Shown here one piece after another: positions 7,726 through 16,653 of a stretch of DNA of 47,967 bases. The stretch is taken from positions 1 through 47,967 of the forward strand of contig DKVI01000064.1 in assembly GCA_002491115.1 (NCBI GenBank). The letters are read 5' to 3'. How positions within the stretch are numbered: the stretch's first letter is position 1; each line of letters opens with the position of its first letter. The stretch comes from Lachnospiraceae bacterium UBA7182 (GTDB taxonomy: Bacteria; Bacillota; Clostridia; Lachnospirales; Lachnospiraceae). The position numbers and the translations under genes are program-made. The notes under the pieces are model-generated. The model did no database searches, was not told where the DNA came from, and saw only the letters and a list, made by a program, of their open reading frames with translations.

Positions 7726-8666
7726 TATTTTTTATCCCCCTTTTCTTTTACCAGGCCGAATGCCATGGGAACCGTATACTTCTCAATCAGCGGTACCAGC
7801 AGGTTTGAGAAGATGATCGCATAGGATACACCCTCTGCGGAAGCGCCGAAACAGCGGAAAATACCGGTCAGTACGCCAAGGACCACGCCATATACGATCT
7901 GTCCTGTCGTCGTAATCGGGCTGGTCACATAATCGGTCGCCATAAACCATGCACCCAGCATCAGGCCGCCGCCCGCAAGCTGCGCCAGCAGGTAAGAGCC
8001 GTCAAGCCCATGTCCGCCGAACAGAAGGATAAACACCAGAAATGTCACAAGATACGTTCCCGGAATCCTGATATTGATCACGCCCCGATACAGCATATAA
8101 GCCGCACCGATCAAAATAGCAATGACAGAAGTCTCACCAATGGTACCTGCCGTATTTCCGATCACCATCTGAAGGGTATCCACGGTTCCGCCTTCTCTTA
8201 ATACAGCCAGCGGCGTCGCCCCGGTAAACGTATCATAAGCAAAATTTGTCATCCTTCCTGCGAAGGAAATCAAAAGGAAACACCTTGCGCCCAGAGCCGG
8301 GTTCATAAAGTTCTGGCCCAGACCGCCGAAAAGCTGTTTTACGATCAGGATTGCGAAGATGCCGCCCAGCACCGCCATCCACCAGGTCGCACCGACCGGA
8401 AGGTTCAGGGAGAGCAGAAGTCCTGTGACTACCGCGCTGTAATCCCCGACCGTAATCGGTTTATGCATCAGTTTTTCGTATATGTACTCGGTTGCCACAC
8501 AGGTAGCAATAGTAATTAAAATAAGCAGCAAAGCCTTCATCCCGAAATGATACACGCCAAACAAGGATGCCGGCAGTAAAGCAATGACCACGTCCCGCAT
8601 AATATTTGCGCTGGTCACTTTGTCTCTGATATGTGGCGAGGAAGATACTTTCCTTAAATCACCCAC
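7725..8666 (-). CDS. rnfD: Rnf complex subunit RnfD (covalent FMN)
   Basis: About 313 residues with many membrane helices and the covalent FMN motif FTGATPLAVL near the middle. RnfD is an integral flavoprotein of the Rnf complex. The start is uncertain. A GTG at 8675 is possible, but it overlaps the AGAGG sequence. The GTG at 8666 lies 8 bases after AGAGG and gives an N-terminus (MGDLRKVSSSPH) like other RnfD proteins, so I prefer it. It follows rnfC closely and overlaps rnfG by one base. Confidence 0.94.
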   Translation of the reverse strand: MGDLRKVSSSPHIRDKVTSANIMRDVVIALLPASLFGVYHFGMKALLLILITIATCVATEYIYEKLMHKPITVGDYSAVVTGLLLSLNLPVGATWWMAVLGGIFAILIVKQLFGGLGQNFMNPALGARCFLLISFAGRMTNFAYDTFTGATPLAVLREGGTVDTLQMVIGNTAGTIGETSVIAILIGAAYMLYRGVINIRIPGTYLVTFLVFILLFGGHGLDGSYLLAQLAGGGLMLGAWFMATDYVTSPITTTGQIVYGVVLGVLTGIFRCFGASAEGVSYAIIFSNLLVPLIEKYTVPMAFGLVKEKGDKK

Positions 8667-8691
8667 ACGACTCACCTCTTTCTTTTTTCAA

Positions 8692-10008
8692 TTATTTCTT
8701 ACGGTTAGCCATAACCATACGTCTTACATTTTTGATCATCTGCGCCAGCGGCCTCTTGGCAGGACAGGCATAACTGCAGCATCCGCATTCCACACATTCC
8801 ATACCGTGCCATTTCTGGAAAGACTCCAGATCGAATTTCTCCGCAAACTGCGACAGTCTGGCCGGAATCAGTCCTTCGTCGCAGGCCGTCACACAGCGCC
8901 CGCAGTTGATACAGGCCGTCGTCGGAGACTCCGACACCGCGTCATTTGCCAGACAGGTAATGGCGGAAGTGGTCTTTGTCGTCGGAACTTCCAGGTCAAA
9001 CATGGCAAATCCCATCATGGGGCCGCCGGAGATCACTTTCTTTTCCTGGGTCTTGAATCCCCCGGCCGCTTCAATCAGTTCCGCCACATTGGTTCCCATT
9101 CTACATTCAAAGTTGCCGGGATTGGCAATGGCGTCGCCGGAAATGGTCACGATTCTGGAAGTCAGCGGCTTTCCTAAAATAACCGCGTCATAGATAGAGG
9201 TGATCGTATCGCAGTTGTCCACTACGCATCCCAGGTCCGCCGGCAACATCCCGGAGTTCAGATCACGGCCGGTCACCGCATGGATCAGCATACGCTCCGC
9301 GCCCTGGGGATATTTGGTCTTCAGGACTTTTACCTGGATGCGGCTTTCGCCTTCACATTCCTTTTGCAGAATTTTGATTGCCTCAGGCTTATTATCCTCT
9401 ATACAGATACAGCCCTGGGCGCTTCCGAACAGCTCCAATACCACTTTCAGGCCGCCTACCACTTTCTCCGGCCGTTCCAGCATAATGCGGTAGTCGGAAG
9501 TCAGATACGGCTCGCACTCTGCGCAGTTCACAAGCACATAATCTATCTTATCCGGCTCTTTGGGAGAAAGCTTCACATGCGTAGGAAATCCCGCGCCGCC
9601 CATACCGACCACTCCGGACTCACGGATCACTCCCAGAATATCCTCTTTTGTCATCTGGTCAAAAGGTTTGATGGAAAGCCCGGGCGCTTCTTCATACAGT
9701 CCGTCGTTCTCAACCACAATAGAGTTAACCTTTGCCCCCGTGGATACGAAATGAGGCTCGATTGCTTTTACTGTACCGGACACGGATGCATAGACCGGCG
9801 AAGATACAAATCCCCCTGCCTCTGCAATCTTCTGTCCCACCAGTACGCGGTCGCCTTTTGCCACGGTCGGAGACGCAGGCGCGCCGATATGCTGCGACAG
9901 CGGATAGATCAGGTCCCCTTTTGGCATATAGGGGACAATCGACTTATCTTTTGATAAATCTTTGCCGTCATAAGGGTGTACGCCACCCTTAAAAGTTAAA
10001 GTAGCCAT
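8692..10008 (-). CDS. rnfC: Rnf complex subunit RnfC (NADH-binding)
   Basis: 438 residues and the first gene of the operon. RnfC is the peripheral subunit that reduces NAD+. Visible features are an N-terminal domain (TFKGGVHP...), a flavin/NADH-binding block with GGAGFPTHVK near 140-150, YVLVNCAECEPYL typical of NuoF-like folds, and C-terminal 4Fe-4S motifs CINCGRCVTAC and CVECGCCSYACP. The ATG at 10008 is preceded by AGAAGGA; an in-frame upstream extension reaches into untranslated sequence and does not resemble RnfC. No clear promoter box was found in the 150 bases upstream. Confidence 0.96.
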   Translation of the reverse strand: MATLTFKGGVHPYDGKDLSKDKSIVPYMPKGDLIYPLSQHIGAPASPTVAKGDRVLVGQKIAEAGGFVSSPVYASVSGTVKAIEPHFVSTGAKVNSIVVENDGLYEEAPGLSIKPFDQMTKEDILGVIRESGVVGMGGAGFPTHVKLSPKEPDKIDYVLVNCAECEPYLTSDYRIMLERPEKVVGGLKVVLELFGSAQGCICIEDNKPEAIKILQKECEGESRIQVKVLKTKYPQGAERMLIHAVTGRDLNSGMLPADLGCVVDNCDTITSIYDAVILGKPLTSRIVTISGDAIANPGNFECRMGTNVAELIEAAGGFKTQEKKVISGGPMMGFAMFDLEVPTTKTTSAITCLANDAVSESPTTACINCGRCVTACDEGLIPARLSQFAEKFDLESFQKWHGMECVECGCCSYACPAKRPLAQMIKNVRRMVMANRKK

Positions 10009-10108
10009 AAGAATCCTTCTTTCTATAAATATTCCGGCATTACCCGGATAATTGCACAAAACAAATACAAAAACTTGTGAAAAATTGAACAAACTGCCGA
10101 TACCAACA

Positions 10109-10137
10109 GAGGACATACGGGCGTCCCGCATGTCCTC
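10109..10137. terminator. Strong hairpin between rpsA and rnfC
   Basis: Arms 10109-10121 and 10125-10137 pair over 13 positions (one G-U) with a 3-base loop, about 25 bases after the rpsA stop. No U-tract follows on the minus strand, so it is either a weak or factor-assisted terminator or an RNA-processing/stability element between the two operons. Confidence 0.5.
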
Positions 10138-10161
10138 CTTACAATCCGTCTGAATCCTATA

Positions 10162-11244
10162 TTACTCGAAGTCTTCCCCGGCATCCTCGGCAGGAACCTC
10201 CAGGGCCTTCATACTCAGGCTGATCTTGCGATCTTCGCCGTTAAAATCTACCACCTTCGCGGTGACTACCTGGCCCACACTCAACACATCTGACGGCTTT
10301 TCCACATGTTCTCTGGAAATCTGGGATACATGAAGCAGTGCATCCACACCCGGCTCCAACTCCACAAAAGCACCGAAGTCAGTCATGCGTGCCACTTTGC
10401 CTTCTACCGTATTGCCGACTGCATACTTCTCGTCTGCGGTCAGCCACGGGTTGGCGTCGTCAAACTTAAGGCTTAAGGCAATCTTGGTACCTTTAATTTC
10501 TTTAATTAATACATTTAACTGGTCACCGACTTTGAACATCTTCTTCGGATGTTCCACACGGCCCCAGGACATCTCTGAGATATGCAGAAGTCCGTCTGCA
10601 CCGCCCAGATCGATAAACGCTCCGAAGTCAGTCACGTTCTTGACGGTTCCTTCCACAACGTCGCCTTCTTTAATCCTTGCAAATAACTCTTCCTGCAGCT
10701 TAAGCTTTCTCTCTACCAGAAGCTGCTTGCGGTCGCCGATGATTCTCCTTCTTCTGGGATTGAACTCAGTGATCACAAATTCGATCTCCTGATCCGCATA
10801 TTTCCCCAGGTTCTTCTCATACATATCCGATACGAGGCTTGCCGGAATAAAGATCCTGCTCTCGTCAATCACGACGCTTAAGCCCCCGTCAAGCACCTGT
10901 GTGACCTTCGCCGTCAGTACTTCTCTGTTCTCAAAGGCTTCTTCCAGTCTTTTGCTTCCCCGCTCTGCGGCAACTCTTCTGTAGGACAGCTGTACCTGCC
11001 CGTCTCCGTCGTTCACCTTCAGAACCTTTACTTCCATCTTGTCTCCCGGAGAAACCATCGTGGTCAGATCCGCGTTCTGTATATTGGTATACTCATGCCT
11101 GGTTACGATACCGTCTGACTTGTAGCCTATATTCAAGATGATCTCATCTTTTTTAACGTCAATGACCGTGCCCTCTACGACCTCTCCTGTTCTAATAGTT
11201 TTTACTGAATCTTCCAACATCTGTTCAAAACTCAACTCTGACAC
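10162..11244 (-). CDS. rpsA: Ribosomal protein S1 (S1-repeat RNA-binding protein)
   Basis: 360 residues built of consecutive S1 RNA-binding domains. Repeats are easy to see: GEVVEGTVIDVKKDEIILNI (about 20-40), REVLTAKVTQVLDGGLSVV, GDVVEGTVKNVTDFGAFIDL and GNTVEGKVARMTDFGAFVEL. S1 helps mRNA bind the 30S subunit. Four domains are fewer than the six of the E. coli protein, as is usual for low-GC Gram-positives. The start is GTG at 11244 with GAGGAGG upstream, and it overlaps the 3' end of ispH by 13 bases. In some Clostridia IspH and S1 are fused; here they are separate but coupled. Confidence 0.95.
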   Translation of the reverse strand: MSELSFEQMLEDSVKTIRTGEVVEGTVIDVKKDEIILNIGYKSDGIVTRHEYTNIQNADLTTMVSPGDKMEVKVLKVNDGDGQVQLSYRRVAAERGSKRLEEAFENREVLTAKVTQVLDGGLSVVIDESRIFIPASLVSDMYEKNLGKYADQEIEFVITEFNPRRRRIIGDRKQLLVERKLKLQEELFARIKEGDVVEGTVKNVTDFGAFIDLGGADGLLHISEMSWGRVEHPKKMFKVGDQLNVLIKEIKGTKIALSLKFDDANPWLTADEKYAVGNTVEGKVARMTDFGAFVELEPGVDALLHVSQISREHVEKPSDVLSVGQVVTAKVVDFNGEDRKISLSMKALEVPAEDAGEDFE

Positions 11245-12077
11245 CTTGTTTGAACCTCCTCAATAATTTTCTGTGGGGTGGAAGCCCCTGCTGTAATACC
11301 TATAAGGCCAGTAGATTGTAATACGTCTAAATCCAGGTCATGGACTGTCTGTATATAGTAAGTTGCCTTGCATTCCTTTCTGCAGATCTCAAATAACTTT
11401 TGGGTATTTGAACTGTGGCTGCCGCCAATCACTATCATGACATCTACTTCTTTCGCAATACGCCGTGCTTCCGTCTGCCGTTCCTCCGTCGCATTGCAAA
11501 TCGTATTTACAACAATTCTATCATAACTCTTTTTATCAAGAATTTCAACTAAATCTTTAAATTTCTTGTAGTTAAATGTCGTCTGGGAAACGATACATAA
11601 CGGAACCTGTTCTTCCGGCATGAATTCTTCCGCCTGTGTCGCCGATTCAACGACATATGCCTTTGTCCGGCACCATCCTTTGATACCTTCCACCTCCGGG
11701 TGCCGGTCGTTTCCGATAATCACGATCTGACGGCCGGCCCTGCTCTCTTTTTCCACGGTGCGGTGGATCTTCTTTACAAAAGGACAGGTGGCGTCCACGC
11801 ATATAAGCCCCTGCTTTTCGATCAAATCATAAATGTCTTTTCCCACGCCATGGGAGCGGATGATGACCGTCCCTTCCGTGATCCGTGAAAGTTCTTCCTT
11901 ATTATTGATTACCCGCACGCCTTTTGCTTCCAGGTCCTGCACCACGACTTCATTATGGATGATGGGACCGTAGGTATAGATCGGTTTTTTCCCATGTGCT
12001 ACCTGCTCGTAAACCGTATCCACCGCCCGCTGGACGCCGAAGCAAAACCCGGCGCTTTTTGCCACCTTTACCTGCAT
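11232..12077 (-). CDS. ispH: 4-hydroxy-3-methylbut-2-enyl diphosphate reductase
   Basis: 281 residues. IspH (LytB) is the last enzyme of the non-mevalonate pathway and makes IPP and DMAPP with a 4Fe-4S cluster. The three cluster cysteines are visible: Cys12 in AGFCFGV, Cys98 in DATCPFV and Cys194 in NTICNATEERQ. The substrate-binding TQTT-type segment is present as VSQTTFNY, and the late GGSHSSNT motif is present. It overlaps cmk by 10 bases upstream and rpsA by 13 bases downstream, giving a tightly coupled cmk-ispH-rpsA block typical of Clostridia. Confidence 0.97.
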   Translation of the reverse strand: MQVKVAKSAGFCFGVQRAVDTVYEQVAHGKKPIYTYGPIIHNEVVVQDLEAKGVRVINNKEELSRITEGTVIIRSHGVGKDIYDLIEKQGLICVDATCPFVKKIHRTVEKESRAGRQIVIIGNDRHPEVEGIKGWCRTKAYVVESATQAEEFMPEEQVPLCIVSQTTFNYKKFKDLVEILDKKSYDRIVVNTICNATEERQTEARRIAKEVDVMIVIGGSHSSNTQKLFEICRKECKATYYIQTVHDLDLDVLQSTGLIGITAGASTPQKIIEEVQTRCQS

Positions 12078-12724
12078 AAGGACAATATCCTTTCCGCCAC
12101 CTCATCAACAGACATATCGGAAGAATCCACAAGGACGGCGTCTTCTGCCTGACGAAGGGGCGAATGCTCCCTGTGCATATCCCGGTCGTCCCGCTCTATG
12201 ATATCCTGTTCGATCTTTTCCATGTCCGCATCCTCGCCTTTTTCCAGCAGCTCCAGATAACGGCGCCTGGCCCGCGTATGGCTACTGGCCGTCAGATAAA
12301 TTTTCACATCCGCCTTCGGCAGTACCACGGTACCGATATCCCGTCCGTCCATGACCACATCCGCCTTTGACGCAAGTTTCTGCTGCAGCTCCACCAGCTT
12401 TTCCCTGACTGCAGGCACAGGAGAGGAACAGGAGGCCATATTTCCCACCTCTTCCGTCCGTAAATACCGGTTTACATTTTCTCCGTCCAGAAGCACTACC
12501 TGCTCTCCATCCTGATATTCGATGGAAATGTCCGCCTGCACACATGCTTTTTTGATGGCTTCCATATCCTGCGGGTCCACATGATTGCGGATCAGATACA
12601 GCGCCATGGCCCGGTACATGGCTCCCGTATCCACATAAATATAATTTTTTTTCTTCGCGATCATCTTTGCGATGGTACTTTTTCCGGCTCCTGCGGGACC
12701 GTCGATCGCTATGCTGTAACCCAT
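12068..12724 (-). CDS. cmk: Cytidylate kinase
   Basis: 218 residues. It phosphorylates CMP and dCMP with ATP. The P-loop is GPAGAGKSTIAK at about 8-19. The CMP-binding features include DTGAMYRAMAL, VMDGRDIGTVVLP and the late RDDRDMHRE segment. Length is standard. The start codon lies directly after the stop of the upstream flavoprotein gene (2-base gap), so it is likely translated by coupling. It is part of the baiN-cmk-ispH-rpsA operon. Confidence 0.96.
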   Translation of the reverse strand: MGYSIAIDGPAGAGKSTIAKMIAKKKNYIYVDTGAMYRAMALYLIRNHVDPQDMEAIKKACVQADISIEYQDGEQVVLLDGENVNRYLRTEEVGNMASCSSPVPAVREKLVELQQKLASKADVVMDGRDIGTVVLPKADVKIYLTASSHTRARRRYLELLEKGEDADMEKIEQDIIERDDRDMHREHSPLRQAEDAVLVDSSDMSVDEVAERILSLCR

Positions 12725-12726
12725 GC

Positions 12727-13977
12727 TTACATACCCCCTGTAACAGTTCTGGCGGCTGCGGCTGCTGTGGACCAGGCAATCTGCAGGTTAAACCCTCCGG
12801 TCACCGCGTCCAGATCCAGCACTTCTCCGATAAAATAAAGACCCGGTACGTTTTTACATTCCATGGTTCCGGGATCGATCTCACGCACAGATACACCGCC
12901 TTTTGTAATAACAGCCTCATTATACCCTCTAAGCCCTGTAACGGTCAATTCCATTTCTTTCATACAGTGCAAAAAACGCATCCGTTCCTCTTTTGTAATC
13001 TCATGAACTCTTTTATCCGGAGAAATCCCGCTTTGTTCCGTCATAACCGGAGCCAGTCTGGCAGGAAAGAACGAAGGAACCACATTCCGAAACTGCCGGT
13101 TTTTGGATTCGTCAAACTCCCGCAGGATTCTGGCGTCCAGCTGCTCCCTGGTCAGCGCCGGTTTTAAATCCAGATACAGCTTCAGTTCTTTTTCGCGAAG
13201 CCTTTTGGCACAGACACTGCTGGCGCTTAAAATCAAAGGCCCGCTGACTCCAAAATGGGTAAAAAGCATCTCTCCGAAATCTTCAAACAACAGTTTCTTT
13301 CCGTCTTTCACCTGAACAGCGACGTTTTTAAGAGAGAGGCCCTGAAGCTCCTTTACAAAGGGTTCACGAATATTAAAAGGAACGAGAGATGGGCAGCAGT
13401 CTGTTACTTTCAGTCCAAAGTCTTCGGCGAAGCGATAGCCGTCTCCGGTGGAGCCGGTGCTTTCATAAGAAAGGCCTCCGGTTGCCACAAATACCGCATC
13501 CGCGTAAACGGACTTATCTCCTGACAATTTCAGGAAGAAACCGGACGGCTTTTGATCCGGGCCGCCGACAGGCTGTATCTTCTGTACTTCTGTATGTAAA
13601 TGCACCTGCACGCCCGCTTTTTTGATGGCACGCTTTAAAGTATCAAGCACATCCGCCGATCGGTCCGACTGCGGAAACACCCGGTTTCCCCGCTCGACTT
13701 TCAGTTTTAGGCCTTCCTGTTCAAAAAAATCCATCACATCCTGATTCGTAAAGCCATAAAAAGCACTGTACAGAAATTTGGGATTGCTTTTTACACTGGC
13801 AAGCAGCTCTTCCATATCGCAGGCATTGGTCAGGTTGCATCTGCCTTTTCCTGTAATGTACAGTTTTTTCCCCAGCTTCTCATTTTTTTCATACAGATCT
13901 ACGTCGGCTCCCTGCCTCGCCGCAAGAATGGACGCCATCATCCCGGCGGCGCCGCCGCCGATTACCGCAAGTTTCAT
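12727..13977 (-). CDS. BaiN/HI0933-family FAD-dependent oxidoreductase
   Basis: 416 residues with an N-terminal FAD Rossmann fold, LAVIGGGAAGMMASILAARQ at 3-22. The family block KLYITGKGRCNLTNAC (about 50-65) and a C-terminal VTKGGVSVREIDP...PGLYFIGEVLDLD...GGFNLQIAWSTA segment identify the HI0933/YhiN/BaiN group. Members bind FAD and a nicotinamide; some are linked to reductive bile-acid steps in gut Clostridia, but most are uncharacterised. The ATG at 13977 has GGAG 8 bases upstream. It leads the operon with cmk, a common order in Lachnospiraceae. A specific substrate cannot be given. Confidence 0.92.
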   Translation of the reverse strand: MKLAVIGGGAAGMMASILAARQGADVDLYEKNEKLGKKLYITGKGRCNLTNACDMEELLASVKSNPKFLYSAFYGFTNQDVMDFFEQEGLKLKVERGNRVFPQSDRSADVLDTLKRAIKKAGVQVHLHTEVQKIQPVGGPDQKPSGFFLKLSGDKSVYADAVFVATGGLSYESTGSTGDGYRFAEDFGLKVTDCCPSLVPFNIREPFVKELQGLSLKNVAVQVKDGKKLLFEDFGEMLFTHFGVSGPLILSASSVCAKRLREKELKLYLDLKPALTREQLDARILREFDESKNRQFRNVVPSFFPARLAPVMTEQSGISPDKRVHEITKEERMRFLHCMKEMELTVTGLRGYNEAVITKGGVSVREIDPGTMECKNVPGLYFIGEVLDLDAVTGGFNLQIAWSTAAAAARTVTGGM

Positions 13978-14017
13978 CGGATTTACTCCTTCATTCAGAC
14001 ATACACATATGAATGCC

Positions 14018-14046
14018 AGTATACTGCAACAGCCTGCAAAAATCAA
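14018..14046 (-). promoter_or_regulatory. Promoter of the baiN-cmk-ispH-rpsA operon
   Basis: Minus-strand TTGATT, 17 bases, TATACT, about 40 bases upstream of the flavoprotein start at 13977. Good spacing and a 5/6 -10 box. Confidence 0.6.
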
Positions 14047-14128
14047 TTAACTTCCTCAATTATTATATGATAACTTTTTCATATTATCGCTGCTTTTGTA
14101 CATACTAAGAGCAAAGGAGGTGCTTTTC

Positions 14129-14326
14129 ATGTCGCATATACAATCGTCTGTCACCGAACTTCCGACCAACTGTAAATCTGCCGCCGAGCATACAGCTCAG
14201 GTACTGCAGGCAGAAGACAGATACGCAGATCTGACCGATCACTGCCGTCAGAAAATCACAGATCTGGAACAGGATCTTTCACGAACTACAGGTGAAAATG
14301 TCGTACTGGTAGCCTATCGCAGGTAA
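14129..14326 (+). CDS. Small conserved-looking protein, unknown function
   Basis: 65 residues, hydrophilic and largely helical, with Cys12 and Cys37 as the only cysteines and no membrane segment or signal peptide. The ATG at 14129 follows AAAGGAGG with good spacing, and a strong terminator closes the gene 5 bases after the stop, so it is a real single-gene unit. It sits between the divergent flavoprotein operon and the metal ATPase. I do not recognise the family and give no function. Confidence 0.7.
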   Translation: MSHIQSSVTELPTNCKSAAEHTAQVLQAEDRYADLTDHCRQKITDLEQDLSRTTGENVVLVAYRR

Positions 14327-14330
14327 AAAG

Positions 14331-14372
14331 ATTTCAGGGGAACGGTAAAAAACAGTTTCCCTGAAATTTTTT
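14331..14372 (+). terminator. Intrinsic terminator after the 65-residue gene
   Basis: Arms 14331-14342 and 14356-14367 pair over 12 positions (one G-U) with a 13-base A-rich loop, followed by a run of T to 14372. It separates the small gene from the P-type ATPase promoter. Confidence 0.85.
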
Positions 14373-14381
14373 ATATTCCCC

Positions 14382-14410
14382 TTGTATCCGGGCACGATAT
14401 GTGTTATCAT
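14382..14410 (+). promoter_or_regulatory. Promoter of the metal P-type ATPase
   Basis: TTGTAT at 14382-14387, 17 bases, TATCAT at 14405-14410, with TG one base before the -10 box (extended -10). The downstream palindrome at 14415-14436 covers the expected transcription start. Confidence 0.65.
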
Positions 14411-14414
14411 CTTC

Positions 14415-14436
14415 ATATGAACATATATTCAAATAT
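14415..14436 (+). promoter_or_regulatory. ArsR/SmtB-type metal-responsive operator
   Basis: Imperfect inverted repeat ATATGAACA-TATA-TTCAAATAT. It carries the TGAA(N6)TTCA core and flanking AT arms of 12-2-12 operators bound by Zn/Cd-sensing ArsR-family repressors such as SmtB, CzrA and CadC. It lies directly after the -10 box, where a bound repressor would block transcription. No ArsR-type gene is in the window. Confidence 0.65.
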
Positions 14437-14459
14437 AAAATCAATATATGGAGGTCATT

Positions 14460-16631
14460 ATGAATCAAGTATTAAGTTATGAATCCGTGATACATACAGA
14501 AACATCCGGAAAACGAAAATACAGCAGGCAGGTATATATCCTGGAACATCTGGGATGTGCCAACTGTGCGGCCAAAATGGAAAAAAGGATCAGCGAGCTT
14601 CCCGGCGTCTCAGAAGCGACCATCACATTTGCCACCAGACAGCTTCGCCTGACCGCTGACAACCCCACAGCTCTCTTTCCGCAGATTCAGCAGATCTGTG
14701 CTTCCATCGAGTCGGAAGTGACCGTACATCCAAAAGAAACGACTTCCCGGTCGGCAGATCCGCCCGTCACCCTTCAGGAAGCAAAAAAAGAAAACCGAAA
14801 AGCGGCTGTGGGCATCGGAGCGGGCGCTGTTCTGTTTATTCTGATGGAAGTGCTGGAACATACAGCCGGCACAAACGCCTACACACTGCCTGTCTCCGTC
14901 CTCGCCTACATAATCCTGGGCGGCAAAATCGTACTGACCGCGTGTAAAAATCTGTTCAAAGGCCGGATTTTTGATGAAAATTTTCTTATGAGCATCGCGA
15001 CTTTAGGCGCTTTTGCCATCGGAGAATATCCGGAGGCCGTGGGCGTTATGCTGTTCTATCGCCTGGGCGAATATTTTGAACATATCGCAGTGGAAAAAAG
15101 CCGCTCACAGATCATGGACGCGGTCGATCTGCGTCCTGAGACGGTCAACCTGATCACGGAAGACACTGTGCAGACCATCGGCGCAGAGGAAGCGTTCCCG
15201 GGAGATCTGATCCTGGTACGCCCCGGAGACCGCATCCCGTTGGACGGAAAAGTCATGGATGGTGAGAGCCGCATCGATACCTCTCCCGTCACCGGAGAAC
15301 CGGTTCCCGTGCAGGTCGGGCGGGGGGACGAAGTACTCTCCGGCTGTGTCAACACCACCGGGCAGCTTAAAATCCGCGTCGAGAAGCCTTTAGAAGAATC
15401 CATGGTTACCCGCATCCTGGATTCTGTGGAAAACGCGGCTGCCAGCAAGCCAAAGGTGGACCGCTTTATCACCCGGTTTGCCCGCGTCTATACGCCGGTA
15501 GTCGTATTTCTGGCTTTGGGAACCGCCGCCCTGCCCCCGCTTCTGGCCGGCGGAGACTGGAATTACTGGATCTATACGGCGCTTACATTTCTCGTAATGA
15601 GCTGCCCCTGCGCGCTGGTCTTAAGCGTGCCGCTGGCTTTCTTCTCCGGCATCGGAGCAGGCTCCAAAAAAGGCATTCTTTTTAAAGGCGGCGCGGCGAT
15701 CGAAGCGCTGGCAGACATTAAAGCAGTCGTTATGGATAAAACAGGAACCATCACAAAAGGAAATTTTGTTCTTCAGAAAGTGATCACCGCAGGGAATCTG
15801 ACCGAAGACCAGCTGCTTAAACTGGCGGCAGGCTGTGAGCAGTCCTCCACCCACCCCATCGCCTGCAGCATCACGACGGCGGCGAAAGCAAAAGAAATGG
15901 AGCTTACAAAACCCTCTACATTAAAAGAGATCCCGGGAGAAGGCATACTGGCTGTCATAGACGGAGAGATCGTTCTGTGCGGCAACCGAAAACTGATGGA
16001 ACACCATCTGGTCAGCCTTTCTTCCTGCACGATGGAAAGTTACGGCACGGAAGTGCTCATTGCCGTGGAAGGCGAATTTGCCGGATACATGGTCATTGCG
16101 GATACGGTCAAAGCAGACGCCAAAACCGCCATTGCTGATCTAAAAAAGCAGGGGCTTACACCTGCCATGCTCACCGGTGACGCAAAAAAAAGCGCCGAGT
16201 CGGTGGCATCCGACACCGGCATCGACGAAGTCCACGCCAAACTGCTTCCCCAGGATAAACTGACCAGGCTTCAGGAGATCCGCGGCAAATACGGCTCTGT
16301 CATGTTCGTAGGGGACGGTATCAACGACGCCCCTGTGCTGGCAGGCGCGGATGTGGGCGCGGCCATGGGAAGCGGCGCGGACGCCGCCATCGAAGCCGCC
16401 GACGTGGTCTTTATGACCTCCGATATGGAAGCAATCCCCCAGTCCATCCGGATCGCCAACACTGCCGTTCATATCTCCTGGCAGAACATTGTCTTCGCGC
16501 TGGCTGTCAAAATATGCGTGATGATCCTGGGACTTTTGGGATTTGCTTCCATGTGGATGGCCGTCTTCGCCGATACCGGCGTAGCCATGCTCTGCGTGCT
16601 GAACTCCGTCCGGATATTATATAAGAAATAA
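14460..16631 (+). CDS. Heavy-metal P1B-type ATPase (Zn/Cd/Pb type)
   Basis: 723 residues. An N-terminal HMA domain has GCANC at 32-36. The membrane part follows, with the ion-site motif CPC (Cys382-Pro383-Cys384). The catalytic domain has TGEPVPV (actuator), DKTGTIT with phosphorylated Asp426, a STHPIA segment holding the P1B His-Pro pair, and GDGINDAPVL. CPC with one GxxNC-type HMA fits P1B-2 exporters of Zn2+, Cd2+ and Pb2+ better than Cu+ pumps. I chose the ATG at 14460 because GGAGG lies just upstream; an in-frame ATG at 14448 overlaps that site. Regulation by an ArsR-type repressor is suggested by the operator upstream. Metal choice is inferred. Confidence 0.93.
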   Translation: MNQVLSYESVIHTETSGKRKYSRQVYILEHLGCANCAAKMEKRISELPGVSEATITFATRQLRLTADNPTALFPQIQQICASIESEVTVHPKETTSRSADPPVTLQEAKKENRKAAVGIGAGAVLFILMEVLEHTAGTNAYTLPVSVLAYIILGGKIVLTACKNLFKGRIFDENFLMSIATLGAFAIGEYPEAVGVMLFYRLGEYFEHIAVEKSRSQIMDAVDLRPETVNLITEDTVQTIGAEEAFPGDLILVRPGDRIPLDGKVMDGESRIDTSPVTGEPVPVQVGRGDEVLSGCVNTTGQLKIRVEKPLEESMVTRILDSVENAAASKPKVDRFITRFARVYTPVVVFLALGTAALPPLLAGGDWNYWIYTALTFLVMSCPCALVLSVPLAFFSGIGAGSKKGILFKGGAAIEALADIKAVVMDKTGTITKGNFVLQKVITAGNLTEDQLLKLAAGCEQSSTHPIACSITTAAKAKEMELTKPSTLKEIPGEGILAVIDGEIVLCGNRKLMEHHLVSLSSCTMESYGTEVLIAVEGEFAGYMVIADTVKADAKTAIADLKKQGLTPAMLTGDAKKSAESVASDTGIDEVHAKLLPQDKLTRLQEIRGKYGSVMFVGDGINDAPVLAGADVGAAMGSGADAAIEAADVVFMTSDMEAIPQSIRIANTAVHISWQNIVFALAVKICVMILGLLGFASMWMAVFADTGVAMLCVLNSVRILYKK

Positions 16632-16653
16632 AATCCCATACATTGAACCGGTT

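Noticed and set aside
12667..13167. Plus-strand open frame opposite the BaiN-like gene
   Set aside because: Antisense to a conserved flavoprotein, no RBS and no recognisable domain.
15056..15472. Minus-strand open frame inside the metal ATPase gene
   Set aside because: It is a shadow of the coding frame, rich in Ser/Thr/Arg, without an RBS.
16632..16653. Terminator between the converging ATPase and thiC genes
   Set aside because: Only a short AACCGGTT palindrome is present in 22 bases, with no stem plus U-run.
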